DNA of 64,000 nucleotides from Malania oleifera (GCF_029873635.1 NC_080420.1:51537457-51601456); one strand, 5' to 3'. Shown: positions 42,274 to 54,479, counted from the first letter of the stretch. Numbers and translations are program-made. The notes: generated by a model not told the origin, from the letters alone.

Positions 42274-43893
42274 TTACATTATTGAGCAGCTACTTGTGTT
42301 GTCGTCGCTAAACATATCAGCCGCAGAGCTGTCGCCACTATTAATGCAATTAGGATCACTGTAGGTTTGAGGAATTGCTGGCAAGTAATTGTAATAATAG
42401 CCTGTGGTAGGGGGAACGAAAGGAGACCTCTCATACAACATCTGTGGCTGCTGCAATGCTTGTCTGCCCTGCATCCCATTCATGTTCATCATCATTGATG
42501 ATGGGTGGTGACCCGTTGCAAATCCCCTGTTTGGAGTCAACCCTGCAGGGCAACTCTGAAATCCACTGTTTGGCTGGAATTGGAACCCCCCCAACGCATT
42601 GGAATTGCTTCCTAGAGCACCATTTCCGGGGAAGGATGAAAGACTCATCATAGAATTCATGTCATTTCCCCTTTTAACTTCCCCAGGATTGGGATTTCCC
42701 CCAACCAAATGGGCATTGTTCATTTTGAGGGCCGCCATTGTCTTCTGATCAATCCCAATCCCACCTGGGTTAACTTTAATTCCCATATTCTGACTTGGGT
42801 TTCCCTTCTTTCCAGAGTTCAGTTTATCAATGATGTTGGGTCCTGCTGGAATGGCTCCAAGACCTTTTTTTGCATTGTTTGCATCGATTGCTTGTTGTCT
42901 GAGAAGACCTAGCTGGTTTGCTCTCTCCCGGAGGAACCTCAGCTCTTCCTCGTCATCGTATTCTTCATCATCATCAGAGTAGTCTTCTTCCTCTCCAGGG
43001 CAAAATGTGGGAAATTTCTGCTGGTTTCTGAAAGCTTCGAGGCCCTTGATCGGACCCTGATTTTGAACTTTGTTGTTTTTGACATCTTTGAAGCAATTGG
43101 GTTTTTGGTTTTGGTTTTGGCTGCTTTTCTGGGACCAAAGCTCAGCGTGTTTACCAGTTCTCACCAGTTTCTTAATCAAAGTTGCAGAGTCTACATTACC
43201 TGAAACCGTGACTTTCTGCTGATCTGCATCTATGTTTACAGTGTACACACCTGCAAGTAAAGGGGAAAGAGAACAAGAAGCACAGAAATAAATTAAACAC
43301 ACACGGGATCAAGTTTTCTAACAAGCGTGTAAAGATCCCTCTTGGGGTTGTCTGTATTCGCTCAAAACAGGACAAGGCTACCACGCTTTTTTTTTTTTTT
43401 TTTTTCTGGGAGTAAGATCAGTCTGCATAGTGATTTTTCATCGTTTTTAAGTGTTACCCAATAAATTCCACGGTCATCCTCAGAAGATCATAGCTTCAAG
43501 ACACCATTTCTTTGTTTCATCAGAACCCAAACAATGAAGATTCAAAGTTCAAAGGGTGAGTACAGCAAATCCCTTCCCAAAACAGAGTTTTACTACCTCA
43601 AAAAGGAGCAGGACAAAAAGTGCCAAAAATAATAAATAGTGAGAAAGCGAGCACCTTCAATTCTCTGAAGGAGTTTCTTCACTTTCTGCTTACAGCCATC
43701 ACAGTGTATGCTCACTTTGAGAACAAAAGTCTGTAAATGAGGGAGAAAAATGAAGAAACATAACAAACAAGAAATTTTTTACTAATGAACTTTGCTGCAT
43801 TTAATTAGAAATATAAATTAGAGACAGGGAGAATATGGGTTAATGGAGAAAGACCTGGATCTTGAGTAGCTTAAAGTCTTCAACTTTAGTCAT
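42274..43893 (-). CDS. HIPP: Heavy-metal-associated isoprenylated plant protein (HIPP)
   Basis: Three exons on the minus strand: 43893-43855, 43730-43655 and 43250-42274. All introns are GT-AG and the joined frame is 1092 nt (363 residues). Residues about 14-75 form one HMA domain with the metal site CDGC (Cys23, Cys26) in [21 protein letters not shown] basic, Gln/Asn-rich linker follows, then an acidic run (about 125-141, [17 protein letters not shown]), a Gly/Asn/Met-rich low-complexity region, and the C-terminal CaaX box CSIM (Cys360), a farnesylation signal. HIPPs are plant-specific metallochaperone-like proteins tied to metal homeostasis and stress responses; the lipid anchor suggests membrane or nuclear targeting. 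Start [13 protein letters not shown] fits the family. I see no disruption, so it is probably functional. Confidence 0.95.
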
Positions 43894-44180
43894 CTCTTCG
43901 GTGCTGTTAGAAATGAAAGATCTCTCTGCTTTTTATGGTATCTCCTCTGTGCTATAAAAGAAGAGAAAAAAACAAGAAGCACCTAAGCTGTGTGGGTAAA
44001 AGGGGTAACATGGGAGTTTCTAGTCCAAGAGATTATTCACCTTCTTTATTCAGTTCTTCCTCGGCAGCACAAGAAAAAAAACAGGGACAAGTGCACATGG
44101 GTGTGGAGCTGAAAAGAAATATATTAAAAAATAGAATACTAAAACAAAGTAAAATTCAATGCATGCCGAGACAAATACGA

Positions 44181-44204
44181 GGAGAGAGAGAGAGAGAGAG
44201 AGAG
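44181..44204 (-). repeat. GA/CT microsatellite upstream of HIPP
   Basis: About eleven GA units; on the gene strand this is a CT run roughly 290 bp upstream of the start codon. Pyrimidine tracts are common in plant core promoters and 5' leaders, so it may lie in the HIPP leader. No clear TATA box is fixed. Confidence 0.8.
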
Positions 44205-44404
44205 GGGTGAAGGGTGCGGTGGGGGTGGGGCGGGAGTGAGAGAGGTGAGTGATGGGGGTGGTCGGAACTGTGAAACGATGTGATTTAACGTTAAATATTG
44301 AGGAAAACAGTAAAAGAACAGCGACTTGACAGGACGACTTCTATGCCTGTCTCCTGCCATTTGTACCTTCGCCACCGAGTTTTTTTGTTTTTTTTTTTCA
44401 TTTT

Positions 44405-45143
44405 ATTATTATTTTAAAATAAAATATTAAATAATACTTGTTATTCATCACGCCTTAAAAATCTAAAAATTTTCAATCAAATCTCACAGTTCATCTTGGG
44501 ATATTTACACGCGTATATATGTAATCATGATTAGTGAAATCTCACAATTTGATCTAGTAAGATTTTTAAAAAATTTCATAAAATCTCATAATTTGGTGTT
44601 GCGAGATATGTTATGAATATACATATATATATATATATAATTAAAAATACATATTTTAATACCTAATAAAAAAAAAATTAAAGAGCTGACTTATTATTTT
44701 TTTTAGGATTCCTTAAATGCACTTTAATAAAATTTATTTATTTGATTATATGACATAAATTGACCATTTGTTCAAAATTTATGAAAATCCACGCATTGCC
44801 ATGATCATTGTTGATATCATTATTAAAATAAAAAATATTTAATAATAGGCGCAACACACGATTCAATTATATTATATTTTCATAGTTCCAAATGAATATC
44901 GTTCAAGCAATAGTTTTGTAAAAAAAATATAAAAAATTGACTACGTTCTTTTAGATAGTAATTGTAAAAAAGGAACTCAAATATGTTTCTTAGTTATTAG
45001 TAAAAGTATATAAATTACTCTTTACTTGAAGCTTTTTGCTTGAGTCACTCATTCACTAGATTTTAAAACACTTGTATGAGCAAGAAAAGTTTTTATTAAT
45101 TTTTAGCTTATTTATGTACTTTGTTTATTTATAATTGTTAAAA

Positions 45144-45174
<31 letters not shown>

Positions 45175-45465
45175 AAAAGACAAGATTTTCAAACTCAATT
45201 GTTATCATACATGATGATAATCATATACAATCATTGTTGTAGAGTTTTTAATTAGGGTCATGCATAAAAAAATTTACTCCAACATGCACTCAAAGAGTGT
45301 TTATAGAATTAGGTATCTAACACTAGCATAATTTGGATTTTCAAAAAATGAAACGCACATTTTTATTTAAGGACAACGATCATAATTGCACAACTTTCAT
45401 TCACATATACATGTGTGGGGAAAATGAATAAATAGTCCCAATTATACATAAATAATACAACGATA
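44405..45465. other. AT-rich intergenic DNA, no gene
   Basis: No supported frames. Three copies of a word like AAATCTCACAATTTG occur at 44480-44610 (AAATCTCACAGTTCATC, GAAATCTCACAATTTGATC, AAATCTCATAATTTGGTG). An ATTT microsatellite lies at 45146-45172. Confidence 0.55.
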
Positions 45466-45579
45466 CTATACGAATGAAATGGAAATAATCAATGCTATAC
45501 AAATGAAATGAAAATGATCAATGCTATACAAATGAAATGAAAATAATCAATGATATACAAATGAAATGAAAATAATGTT
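45466..45579. repeat. 29-bp tandem repeat, about four copies
   Basis: The unit CTATACAAATGAAATGAAAA then TAATCAATG occurs at 45466, 45495, 45524 and, partly, 45553. It lies just past the 3' end of the PMD pseudogene on the minus strand. Confidence 0.9.
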
Positions 45580-46181
45580 ATACTACTCGGTGCCACAGCA
45601 AGGCCGTCTCCGAGGTCATGGTGGCTATCATCTGCGTCTACCCTCTCCCTGCTGATCATCTGCATCAGGTGTCCTGTCCCGTGGTCGTCTTGTATGTGGA
45701 TCATCTCCGCCAAGAGGTACTGCATAATCATCATCCATGCCAAGCGCACGCGGAGAGAATTGATATGATGTCTCTAGACGAGAATGAGGCGGCATAGCGG
45801 GTGCATCAACCTCCTCCCCTCGAAAATGTCGTCCAATAAAAATGATATCGATGGGGTGGTAGAAGAGTCAGATAGGGCGTCAACCTGTCTACTAGACGGT
45901 CTCGCAATATCAGCTGCATTGGAAGGCGCATACGGTGCTGACAGACCGAACACGTACTCCTCTTGTACAATTGGTGGCGAGGAGATGGGATACACTAGAC
46001 AACTAGAAGAGGCATGTCGTCCTCCTCGTACTAGAGTTGGTCGACCTCCTCATGTAGGTACATCAGGTTGAGCAGCTGGGATCCGTCGGCCGTCCTCATG
46101 GACAATGTCCAATGCAGCACTCATCAATCAGTGGATAGCAGGATCCGGTGAGATCTAATTTGCCTCATGTAGTATGTCAAC

Positions 46182-46843
46182 CTGTATGATACAAAAACAA
46201 AAATGGTTAATCCATGCAGATCGTAACGTACACATAACAATAGGAAGTGTGGGTTAAAGTTAGGGGTGAGCAAAATTCGGTGAAAACCGAATTAACCGAA
46301 TTAACTGGCCGAAATTGGTCGGTTCGGTTCGGGTAAAAATCCCGGTTCAGTCGGTTCGGTTATAATTCTACAAAATTTCGGTTAATCGGTTTCGGTTCGG
46401 TTAAGGGTAAAAAAAATTTCGGTTAACTGAATTAACCGAATTACTAATTAATTAGATTTTAAATATAATTTATGACTATAAATTTTGCTTATGTAAGTGC
46501 ATTAAAGAGTTTAATTAACCTATTTGGATTCTTTGTTCTTTGGTAAAATATTATTTTCATTAGTAAAATTAATAAATAAGGTATTTAATTAAGTTGGATT
46601 TGGTTTTAAAAAAAATTTATAATTGTATTATATTTTTAACAATTAATTTTAAATAATTTCGGTTAAAATCGGTTAACCGAATTACCCGAATGGGCAATTC
46701 GGTCGGGGTCGGTTCGGTGTCCTTCGCCAATTCGGTCGGTTCGGTTAATGGTTTATATTAACCGAATTTTTCGGTTAATTCGGTTAATTACCCGAATTTA
46801 ACCGAACCGACTGTTTGCTCACCCCTAGTTAAAGTCTTCTTAC
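46182..46843 (-). other. PMD intron enlarged by a MITE
   Basis: Donor TTGAGTCTC|GTAAGAAG at 46843 and acceptor TCATACAG|GTTGAC ending at 46182. Its length is 662 bp; without the MITE and one TSD copy it would be 87 bp, a normal plant intron. Confidence 0.75.
46261..46827. mobile_element. Complete hAT-type MITE
   Basis: 567 bp with perfect 12-bp terminal inverted repeats TAGGGGTGAGCA / TGCTCACCCCTA and the perfect 8-bp TSD GTTAAAGT (46253-46260 and 46828-46835). An 8-bp duplication is the hAT signature. The interior is built of TTCGGTTAACCGAATT words, giving much self-complementarity, and encodes nothing. A transposase must come from elsewhere. The partial copy at 250-450 is the same family. 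Confidence 0.95.
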
Positions 46844-47581
46844 GAGACTCAAATATATAGCAGCGGTCCTATCAATGAACCGACATGCGATGGACCTATA
46901 CCAGGTAAAGTATGGGTCATCTGGAAGCATCAGACCGTCCTCCGCCACTCTTGGTACGATGTACTCTTGTTGTTGCTCCCACGCAGTCACGAAGATCGCG
47001 TGTGTAGTCGCCCAGTTTGTGATCCCTTGACTGCGTCCATCCATGCCATGGAGGTCATCCCAAACTACATCTACCCTCGATGTCAAGGAGAGGTTGGGAA
47101 TGCCCTGTTGATAGCCGAACTGCTGCATGACTCGGTCAGGGAGATATCACTTGATAATATAAAAGCATATGAGTGGCACTAGGGCTACCCATAGGTCACT
47201 CTCGACTGCATAATTGGGAGGTAGGTCAATTAGAATCTCAGTTGTGTAGGGCCTCCATAGGAACTGCACTTAAACATAAGTAAAATTTAAGTAAACTATA
47301 CGTAATTGGAAGAATGAAAGAGACTACTATGTGCTACACTTTAATCAGACTATACCTCATGCTCCCAGTGCATGTCTAACTCGAACCTGTACCAGGGCAA
47401 GTGTGTTGCGCAACCGACGGCACCATCAAGTCATCCTTCCATCTATATAAGATGAAACGTAAGTTTACAAATATAACGAGTAGTAAGTACTACGAATTAG
47501 TATTCGTAGTACTTATAGAATGAAAATGAGGGATAAATGATGTTGGTACTAACTGGTATGCGAGTGAGAGTGGGTCAACCA

Positions 47582-49581
47582 TGAAAACTAAGGTGTAGTC
47601 CCAAGAGGGGGAGTGAATTGGGTTTAAATTTTATTTTAATTCTTTTTAAGAATCCTTAATCTCTTTTACTTCTTTTAATGAATTCTTAACTTTTTGTTGA
47701 TTTATCCAATACACAACAAATACTTAAGTCTTTATACAATTCTAATCCACAACCATATAATCATTCAATCAATCAACCAAAACAATTGACCACAATATAT
47801 TTAAACAAGACACAAGATTCAGCTTTCAACTTTTGCAGCCCTGTGTATTTGATTCAAGCCCTGTAGTGAATGTAATTTGTTTCTTCAATGCAAACCACAA
47901 CTCAAATTCCTAACAACTTAGATAAATAAACTCTTAGTTAATTTGTCTTTGGGTGTTAACCAATCAATGTACTCCCTTTTAGTTTTCGCAATCCCAAAAA
48001 TAATTTAAACTTCAGTTTATTAAATTTCCAAACTTTGTAGTATTTATGATTAAGAATTTAAAACATCCATGCAGTTTATATGTATGCTAGAAATTAAAGA
48101 GAGTAAAGGGAAAGAGAGTGACACCATGATTTTTATGAGGTTCTACTTATCCCCAGCCTACGTCCTCACCTTTGGCAAACCACCAAAGGATTCACTAAAC
48201 TAGTTCCTTTCTAGGTGGAACAACACCGTTACACACTCATTCAATAGGCAAGAGCACCACCTCTCCAAGTGATACCCCTCACTCGGTCACTTCTTCAATA
48301 GGCTAGAGTTGCACCTCTCCAAGTGATACCCCACACTTGGCTAACGATCTAACAACCTAGAATCGTCAATGAAATAAGAAACAAGAGTTGCGTACAATAA
48401 TGCTTTCACATAAAGTAGATTAGTATGATTTCAAAACTATATACTTCAAAGTAATACAATATGAAATTTAAATTGAAGCTCAAGAGAATTTATCACCGAA
48501 TGATTCTTTCAATGATTGAAAGGATTCAGAATTGTAGCACAAGATTGGTGATTGAGAGTCAGCAAAGCTTCAGTAGAATTCGTGCACTAGATGAGAGTGA
48601 GAGAGTCTTTGAATGTTGAGAGCAATTTAGAGAGTATGAATGCTGATTTTGATGCTTGGTGAATTAACTCAATGATCTTGAGGCTATTTATAGATTTAGA
48701 AAAGCATTTAACTTGATCCCCAAGTTTACTTGGAGCAGTGCCCATGTTTTAAACAAGTTTGAGCTCTAAGCAATCTAATTTTAAAAATTTTTCTGTTATA
48801 CAAATTTGAAATCTGCCGCGTGGTAGTAGCCTGGTGCTTTTGGTTAGGCGCCTGTCACGTTAAAACCTAGTTTAAAAACAAAGTCAGTAGGGTGGTAGTC
48901 GCTTTGCAGAACCCAGTTAGCATTCTCAGATTACCTCGTCAGGCACCTGTCAAGGTCCAGGCAGTAGCCTGACAACCTTCTACCTATGTGTTTTAAAATC
49001 AGTTATCTTAGTAGCCTACTATTGATTTCAGTCAGGCTCCTATCAAGACAAAAATTCTAATTTTGAAATAATTTTGTAAGAACTCTCTTTGCTTCTCAAT
49101 TCTTGGAATTTCAATTTGTTTACTTGAAAAATATGTTCCAAGATTTAAGTTTTTAGGTCTCTAGGTCTCTTATGCCTAATGAGCTTCAAAAATAATTTCA
49201 TACTTGAATATACTTGAACTACTTACAAAGTGTGTCCTGTAGACTCATTCAACTCTTTATTTCTTAAACTCCTTGAAGTCTTGAAGTTATTGCTTTGAGT
49301 TCTCTTGGTCCTGAGCTTCATTGTTCTTCGAGCTTTCATTTTTAATCACTTGAATTGAAGTAAGCTTTTGAAAACATTCCATGTGATCATTTTCTTCAAG
49401 CTTTATTAAATCATCCTTAAATCCATGCTTTAGGCTTCAGATGATCATCTTGTGAGCACTTGACCTTTTATTCACTTGCTTGATCCTTGTGAGTCCTGAA
49501 ATATCATTATTCAACCAAATATGTTAAATTCCTCTTGTTTGTTAGCATCAAAACAGGATGTTAAGCCTTATAAGACCAACA
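47582..49581 (-). mobile_element. 3' LTR of the outer gag-only element
   Basis: 2000 bp; on the plus strand it starts TGAAAACTAAGGTGTAGTCCC and ends TAAGACCAACA. It is the same family as the solo LTRs at 5856 and 21020. A CCTGGTGCTTTTGG / CAGGCACCTGTC word array (48815-49045) lies upstream, in LTR sense, of a TATA box (reverse of GCTATTTATAGAT, near 48685). Confidence 0.9.
48815..49045 (-). repeat. TATA-proximal word array (CAGGCACCTGTC type)
   Basis: Irregular copies of AGGCGCCTGTCACG, CAGGCACCTGTCAAGG and GTAGTCGCTTTGC. It is the same position and word type as in the two solo LTRs of this family. Confidence 0.55.
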
Positions 49582-49597
49582 ATCTCCCCCTTTTTTA
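49582..49597 (-). other. Polypurine tract of the outer gag-only element
   Basis: Reversed, AAAAAAGGGGGAGAT abuts the LTR start TGTTGGTC. This is the plus-strand primer of Sirevirus-like elements. Confidence 0.85.
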
Positions 49598-49971
49598 TGA
49601 TGACAAACAAGGGGCAAGAAAAATTTGAGTGAGCCTTAAAAAGACTCTCCCTTTCAATAAGCATCATCTTAACAAACTTAACAATATCAAGATCAATTTC
49701 AAAAACTCTTTTACTATCATGCTCATCACATTATTCAATCTTAATATCATCATTCAAGTTCAAATGTTTTTCCCCCTTTTGAAACATATATCATGTTCAA
49801 ATTTTTAATACCATGCTCAATTTTTACTCAAAACTTCTCCCCTTTTTGACATTAATCAAAAAGAGAAGGATATCCAAGATTATTAAGTTCAAATAAAATA
49901 ATATTTTGAGCATATGAATATCAAACATGCATATCAAGCATATGTACACACTCAATTCATTATTTTTAATA
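49598..49971 (-). other. Non-coding 3' region of the outer element
   Basis: AT-rich with further tract-like words (TTTTTCCCCCTTTTGAAAC near 49770; CTTCTCCCCTTTTTGACAT near 49834). No gene. Confidence 0.6.
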
Positions 49972-50590
49972 TGGCATGTTAGACATCCCAGCCCGAGAGT
50001 ATATAGTCCAGAGGGGGGGTGAATTGACTTTTTTGCGAAATTACAAACTTTCTCTACAAAATAAAACACTTGACAAGATGCAAGCAATTATATCACAATA
50101 TATGAAATTTAAATCATACACAAGACAAATAATAAAGAGTATAGGGAGAGAAAATCAACTCCGGTATTTTTACGTGGTTTGGCACCAAGCCTACATCCAC
50201 ACCTTGAGACCAACTCAAGGATTCCACTATATGATCTCCTTCACCGGTGGAGAAGCCTTACAACTTGGGAACAAATCCCTACCCGCTCACCAAGAACCTC
50301 TTCGGTTCACAAAGAACCTTCACCAAATGGTCCACAAAGAAGCTTACAAGAAGATGATGGAAATATAATATAATGCTCCTCAAATGAGCAAATAGTAGAT
50401 ACAAAACAAACCTCACACTATCTCTCAAGTAATGAATCAAACACAATTAAGAGTAAGAGAGAATGAGCACTTGTGAATGAAGAACAATAATGCAAAGTGT
50501 TAGATGCTTAGGTTTTGGTGTAAAGAGATATTTTTCACTAAGAATGATCAAAAGCCTTCAAAACCATGTTAATACAAATTTAATAGCTTG

Positions 50591-50598
50591 TATTTATA
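50591..50598 (-). promoter_or_regulatory. TATA box of the nested element's 3' LTR
   Basis: Reversed GGGCTATAAATACAAGC. The identical box in the other LTR is at 56830-56837. Confidence 0.75.
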
Positions 50599-50699
50599 GC
50601 CCAAGAGCCTTAGGATCCATTAATTAGCCATTGGGGGGAAGAAAAGATATTTTATTTGGTAAACTAGCCATTTTCCACCCGTTAGCATCATTTTGCCCG

Positions 50700-50790
50700 T
50701 TGGACTCGTCGACTAGGCCCCTGCACTCGTCGATTAATCATATACTATAACTCGTCGACGAATCTCCTGTGTTCGTAGATGAGATCCCTG
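50700..50790 (-). repeat. TATA-proximal ACTCGTCGACGA array in a copia LTR
   Basis: Four words (ACTCGTCGACTAGG, ACTCGTCGATTAAT, ACTCGTCGACGAAT, TTCGTAGATGAGAT) about 25 bp apart. The word equals that of the Tekay gypsy LTRs although the element is copia-like. Confidence 0.75.
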
Positions 50791-51700
50791 AATTAGAAAA
50801 TATCATCAACACTAAAGTTGTGCATTTTGTCGTAGCTTTCCAAGAACACCAAGATCGTCCCATTTGGACTTTTCTAGAAAAAGTTATGCCTAAAATACCG
50901 AAAGGTATTCAGGACTCAAGGCTGCACTACGGTAGTGACCATTGCTTTGTTTTTCCTTATCAAAAAGTGTTTTAATGACTCAAAACATTCTTGGACAAAA
51001 GTATATGAAATATATTAAGTCTAATGAAGATTAAAACTTGTCCTAATGAGTTTCCTTTTGAATATATGATATCTTAATTAATAAAACACGCTTGAAAACC
51101 CATATTGATATCTTATATGCTTAATATGTCCTTTTATAAATATACTTGACTTTCTTTAAACCTTTAGGACACAAGACTCGTTTTGATAAAACTGAGACTA
51201 AGTATGAAGATGTTCAAAATATCAAGATGTTTGAAAACTTGTCTCTTTAGAAAACATATTTGAGTTTAGGATTCATTTAACAAACTCTTTAAGTTTAACT
51301 TTGAAAGTCATGAAAGGTGAGTTTGTGTTTATGTTTTTAATGCCATCCTATAAACTCATGTGTCCTAGTATGCATGTGCTTTGCTCAAATCTCATTTAGA
51401 AATCATGCAAGACACACACTCACAAGAGTTACAAAACATACTACCTCACACAACACTTATTACAAATAATTCTACAATTAAGCTTCCTTTGGTTGTGCTT
51501 GGGTCATTTCGAGTACGTGTCCATTTGATCTTTCCTTTGTGACGTCTACTCGGTCCGATCTTTTCCTTCAATCTAATAATTCATGTATGAGTACCTGTAC
51601 TAAACATGATCTACAAAGATAGGAAAAAACTAGGACCAACATATAGGTTAATATCATCAAAACACATTAAACAATGATGGTGTAGCTACTTAAACTAACA

Positions 51701-52310
51701 TTCTCCCCCTTTTTGATGATGTCTAACTTATTACTAATTTACTTAATCTTTGCATTTATATTTATACTAACCATGACTTTATATGTAAAGATAAGCTTAC
51801 CTAGAACCACTAATGGATTGTTATCATCAAAGCAATGCAATTAAGCTCACGTAGCCTCTAAGGCTAATATTTTCCTCCTTTTTGATGATGACAAACCATT
51901 GGTGTTCTCCTATAAGGTGAAATTTAAAGCTCCCCCTTAATTTATGCATATTCTAGAATGGTACTAAAATATGCTCCCCCTTACTTTATGCATATAAAGT
52001 GTAAAAATATTTAACTATATTTTTCATATCTATTAGATCTTTAAACATGCATACCATAAAATAGAAAGTTCATGTAAGATAAAACAAGTAAGCAAATAGA
52101 ACTTTCATTTTATCTTTGAATTTTCACATGCATACCCCACATGCATTTTACATGCATATCACTTCTCCTCCACACATAACACCACATAACATTCTCTAAA
52201 CAAAGAGGACACCAAAATATATTCTCCCCCTTTGATCATCATCAAAAAGAGAGAGGCACAATTTATTTTACCTAAAAATGATTTCTCCCCCTTAATCTAA
52301 GATTCCATGG
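51701..52310 (-). repeat. Cluster of polypurine-tract-like words before the 3' LTR
   Basis: Reversed AAAAAGGGGGAGAA abuts the LTR. Similar words recur at about 51870 (CCTCCTTTTTGATGATG), 51930, 51972, 52220 (TTCTCCCCCTTTGATCATC) and 52287. Several carry the same GATGATG extension. Confidence 0.65.
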
Positions 52311-54479
52311 TGGTGAGGTGAGTGTGTGCTAAACACATATACCAAAATTTTGGGTGCTAAACCATAATATTAGGAAAGCCTAGATTGGCTTCCTTCTAAA
52401 CTCATAAATGATGATTCAAAAGTTAAACCATTTGTTGTAGATCAATCATTCAATGGTCATTCAAGAATGGACATTTTCAAAATAAGCACAAAATATTCAT
52501 GCTCGTAATTTAAGCATGGTAAATGTGTCCAAACAACTTGATAAAGAGCATGTGTATAATTTAGAGCATTCTAGAAAAATTTAAAGGATTATTGAAAATT
52601 TTGCATGTTTTTTAATATAGCATACAATGTTTAGGATTCAACATGCACCACTCCCTATTCAATTATTCAGCTTGCATTATAAAAAATTCATAAAGTTCAA
52701 CCCACATGCAATGGATTTCAAGCCATGATTATTAACATGCAAAGACTTATAATTACCAATGAATCTTCATGCAAATGATCTTTTTACAATGCATCATTTA
52801 TAAATATTCATTAATGACAATGTGCATGAACCAGTCTAAGTGACCACTTAAGGTTAAAACACAAAGTTCAACTTGGTCACCATAAGCATAAGACTTTCAA
52901 AAGTATTTAGAATTTAAAAATAAGTCTTTTGAAGTCATAATTTTAGTTGATTAGCTAGCATGTATGTCTAAAATAGATCAATGAATTCAACATGCAAGAC
53001 CCTAGTCAACTACTAGTATGCAATGCACAAATCTGTATCGGCCAAGTAGATGACGTTCAAATTAGGCATGCAGTTCAGTATATTCAATCAATATAAACTA
53101 TTCATCAAATAATATAACATTTAGAAAGTAATGGATAGTAAGCATTCAATTCACATAAAGCATCTAATATATATAAAAAAAAGATATTTCTAAAATAAGC
53201 ACAATACACTGAAGTATTTATTGGATGAACTTTGAATTTGCCACTTCCCTTCAATTATACAGCCCAAACACAAAAATTTTATGATCTTTTGAATATATTA
53301 ATCATTTAGGCTTCAAGAAGAGTTTAGGGCTATATGTGCAAAGTCTATAATTAATTCGTAAAAGCTCAATTTTGTATGATGGACCAAATATGCTATATTT
53401 TAAGATATTCATACAAAAACATATGTATATAGCATTTAAAAAATTATTTAACTAATTAAGATCCTTCGTCCATTTAGGGGGTTTACTTAAGTATGCAATA
53501 ACCAATACTACAAATATAATAACTAATCATAATGATATATATATTAAGCGAAATAGATTGGATGTTTCACTAAAGTTCTCATATTGGCTTGATTTTCCTA
53601 AGGTTCTTAGTATAATAATAATGTATACTAAAATTCAAAAATTTTAAGCACAAAACACTATTTAAGCATTTAAAACATTATTACCCCTTATAACCTAATA
53701 AGAATCTTATGAGTAAAAAAAAATTTCTCTTAAGATATCTCATAAGATAGCATGCAAATATAACCCATGATTTGTTAATGAATTTAACACAAGATGTAAA
53801 TCATGAATCATGGTATGAGATAAAGTAGAAGGAGGAAGATATACCTTTCCAATTAACTTGACTTTATTTGACAATGCTCTTAGAAAATAGGAGACATGTT
53901 CTCCTAATTTTCCACTAATGGGAAGGCATTCCTCAAACATATGATATCACAAATAAATGCTTCATTTTAAAATGCCACTTGTTGTTATGATTATTTTTAC
54001 TAAAATTCAATTCATGAATGCTATGTTTAGATATTCTACTATGTATTCAAACAAGAGCATATATCATCAAAATGAATTATGTGACCAAGAAATACATCTC
54101 TTTTCCATAAGAGATGGATTTACTTATCATAGCATGCCTTTGAACTTAAATTCAAAACCTTAGTAACTTATATGAGAAAAACAAGGTATTTCCATTTTAA
54201 TAAACTTGGAGCACATGTTATTTATCCCATAAATAATAGCCAACTTTTTCAAAAAGGAACTAATTGATAATGACTTATTCAATTAAAGCATCATATTGGT
54301 TTTATAATTTGAACTCATCAATATTGACATGTTTTTCAAAAGTTCCCAACAAAGTAATTTAAACAATTCAAAATTTGGGATTTTTCACTTTGAGCTCATT
54401 AAATACTTTTACCTAGGTGGGGAACCTAATTCCTAATCCTAGGTCCTAACGAAACAATTCAAAGAGTTCATGTGTTTCC
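52311..54479 (-). other. Long non-coding internal region of the nested element
   Basis: AT-rich, many stops on all frames, no recognised domain. It occupies the place of pol in an autonomous element. Confidence 0.6.

Larger units (their letters stand above)
45580..47581 (-). pseudogene. Plant mobile domain (MAIN/PMD-type) gene, C-terminal part
   Basis: Minus-strand exons encode the second half of an aminotransferase-like plant mobile domain. VDPLSLAYQ (47580-47555), an intron, then RWKDDLMVPS-like residues and WYRFELDMHWEHE precede a GT-AG intron (about 47356-47273). After it come FLWRPYTTEILIDLPPNYAV, then NWATTHAIFVTAWEQQQEYI and DDPYFTWYRSIACRFI. A further intron (46843-46182) holds a MITE. 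The tail includes MDDDYAVPLGGDDPHTRRPR. A TGA stop interrupts at about 47155 and other stops occur. PMD proteins are linked to transposon silencing or carried by MULEs; here the partner transposase lies at 62055-62636. The N-terminal half lies at 61542-61975. Confidence 0.85.
49977..51700 (-). mobile_element. 3' LTR of the nested gag-only element
   Basis: 1724 bp, TGTTAGACATCCC ... TTAAACTAACA. It holds the GTCCAGAGGGGGGGTGAATTG block at its sense 3' end, a TATA box (50591-50598) and an ACTCGTCGACGAAT word array (50700-50790). Confidence 0.92.

Noticed and set aside
43935..44210. Plus-strand 91-codon frame upstream of HIPP
   Set aside because: It overlaps the presumed HIPP leader in antisense, ends in a GA microsatellite and has no family resemblance.
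45784..46071. Plus-strand 95-codon frame
   Set aside because: Shadow of the PMD pseudogene tail on the minus strand.
49976..50368. 130-codon frame repeated at 56271-56606
   Set aside because: Both copies lie inside the two LTRs of the nested element, in antisense. Their similarity is due to LTR duplication, not to a gene family.
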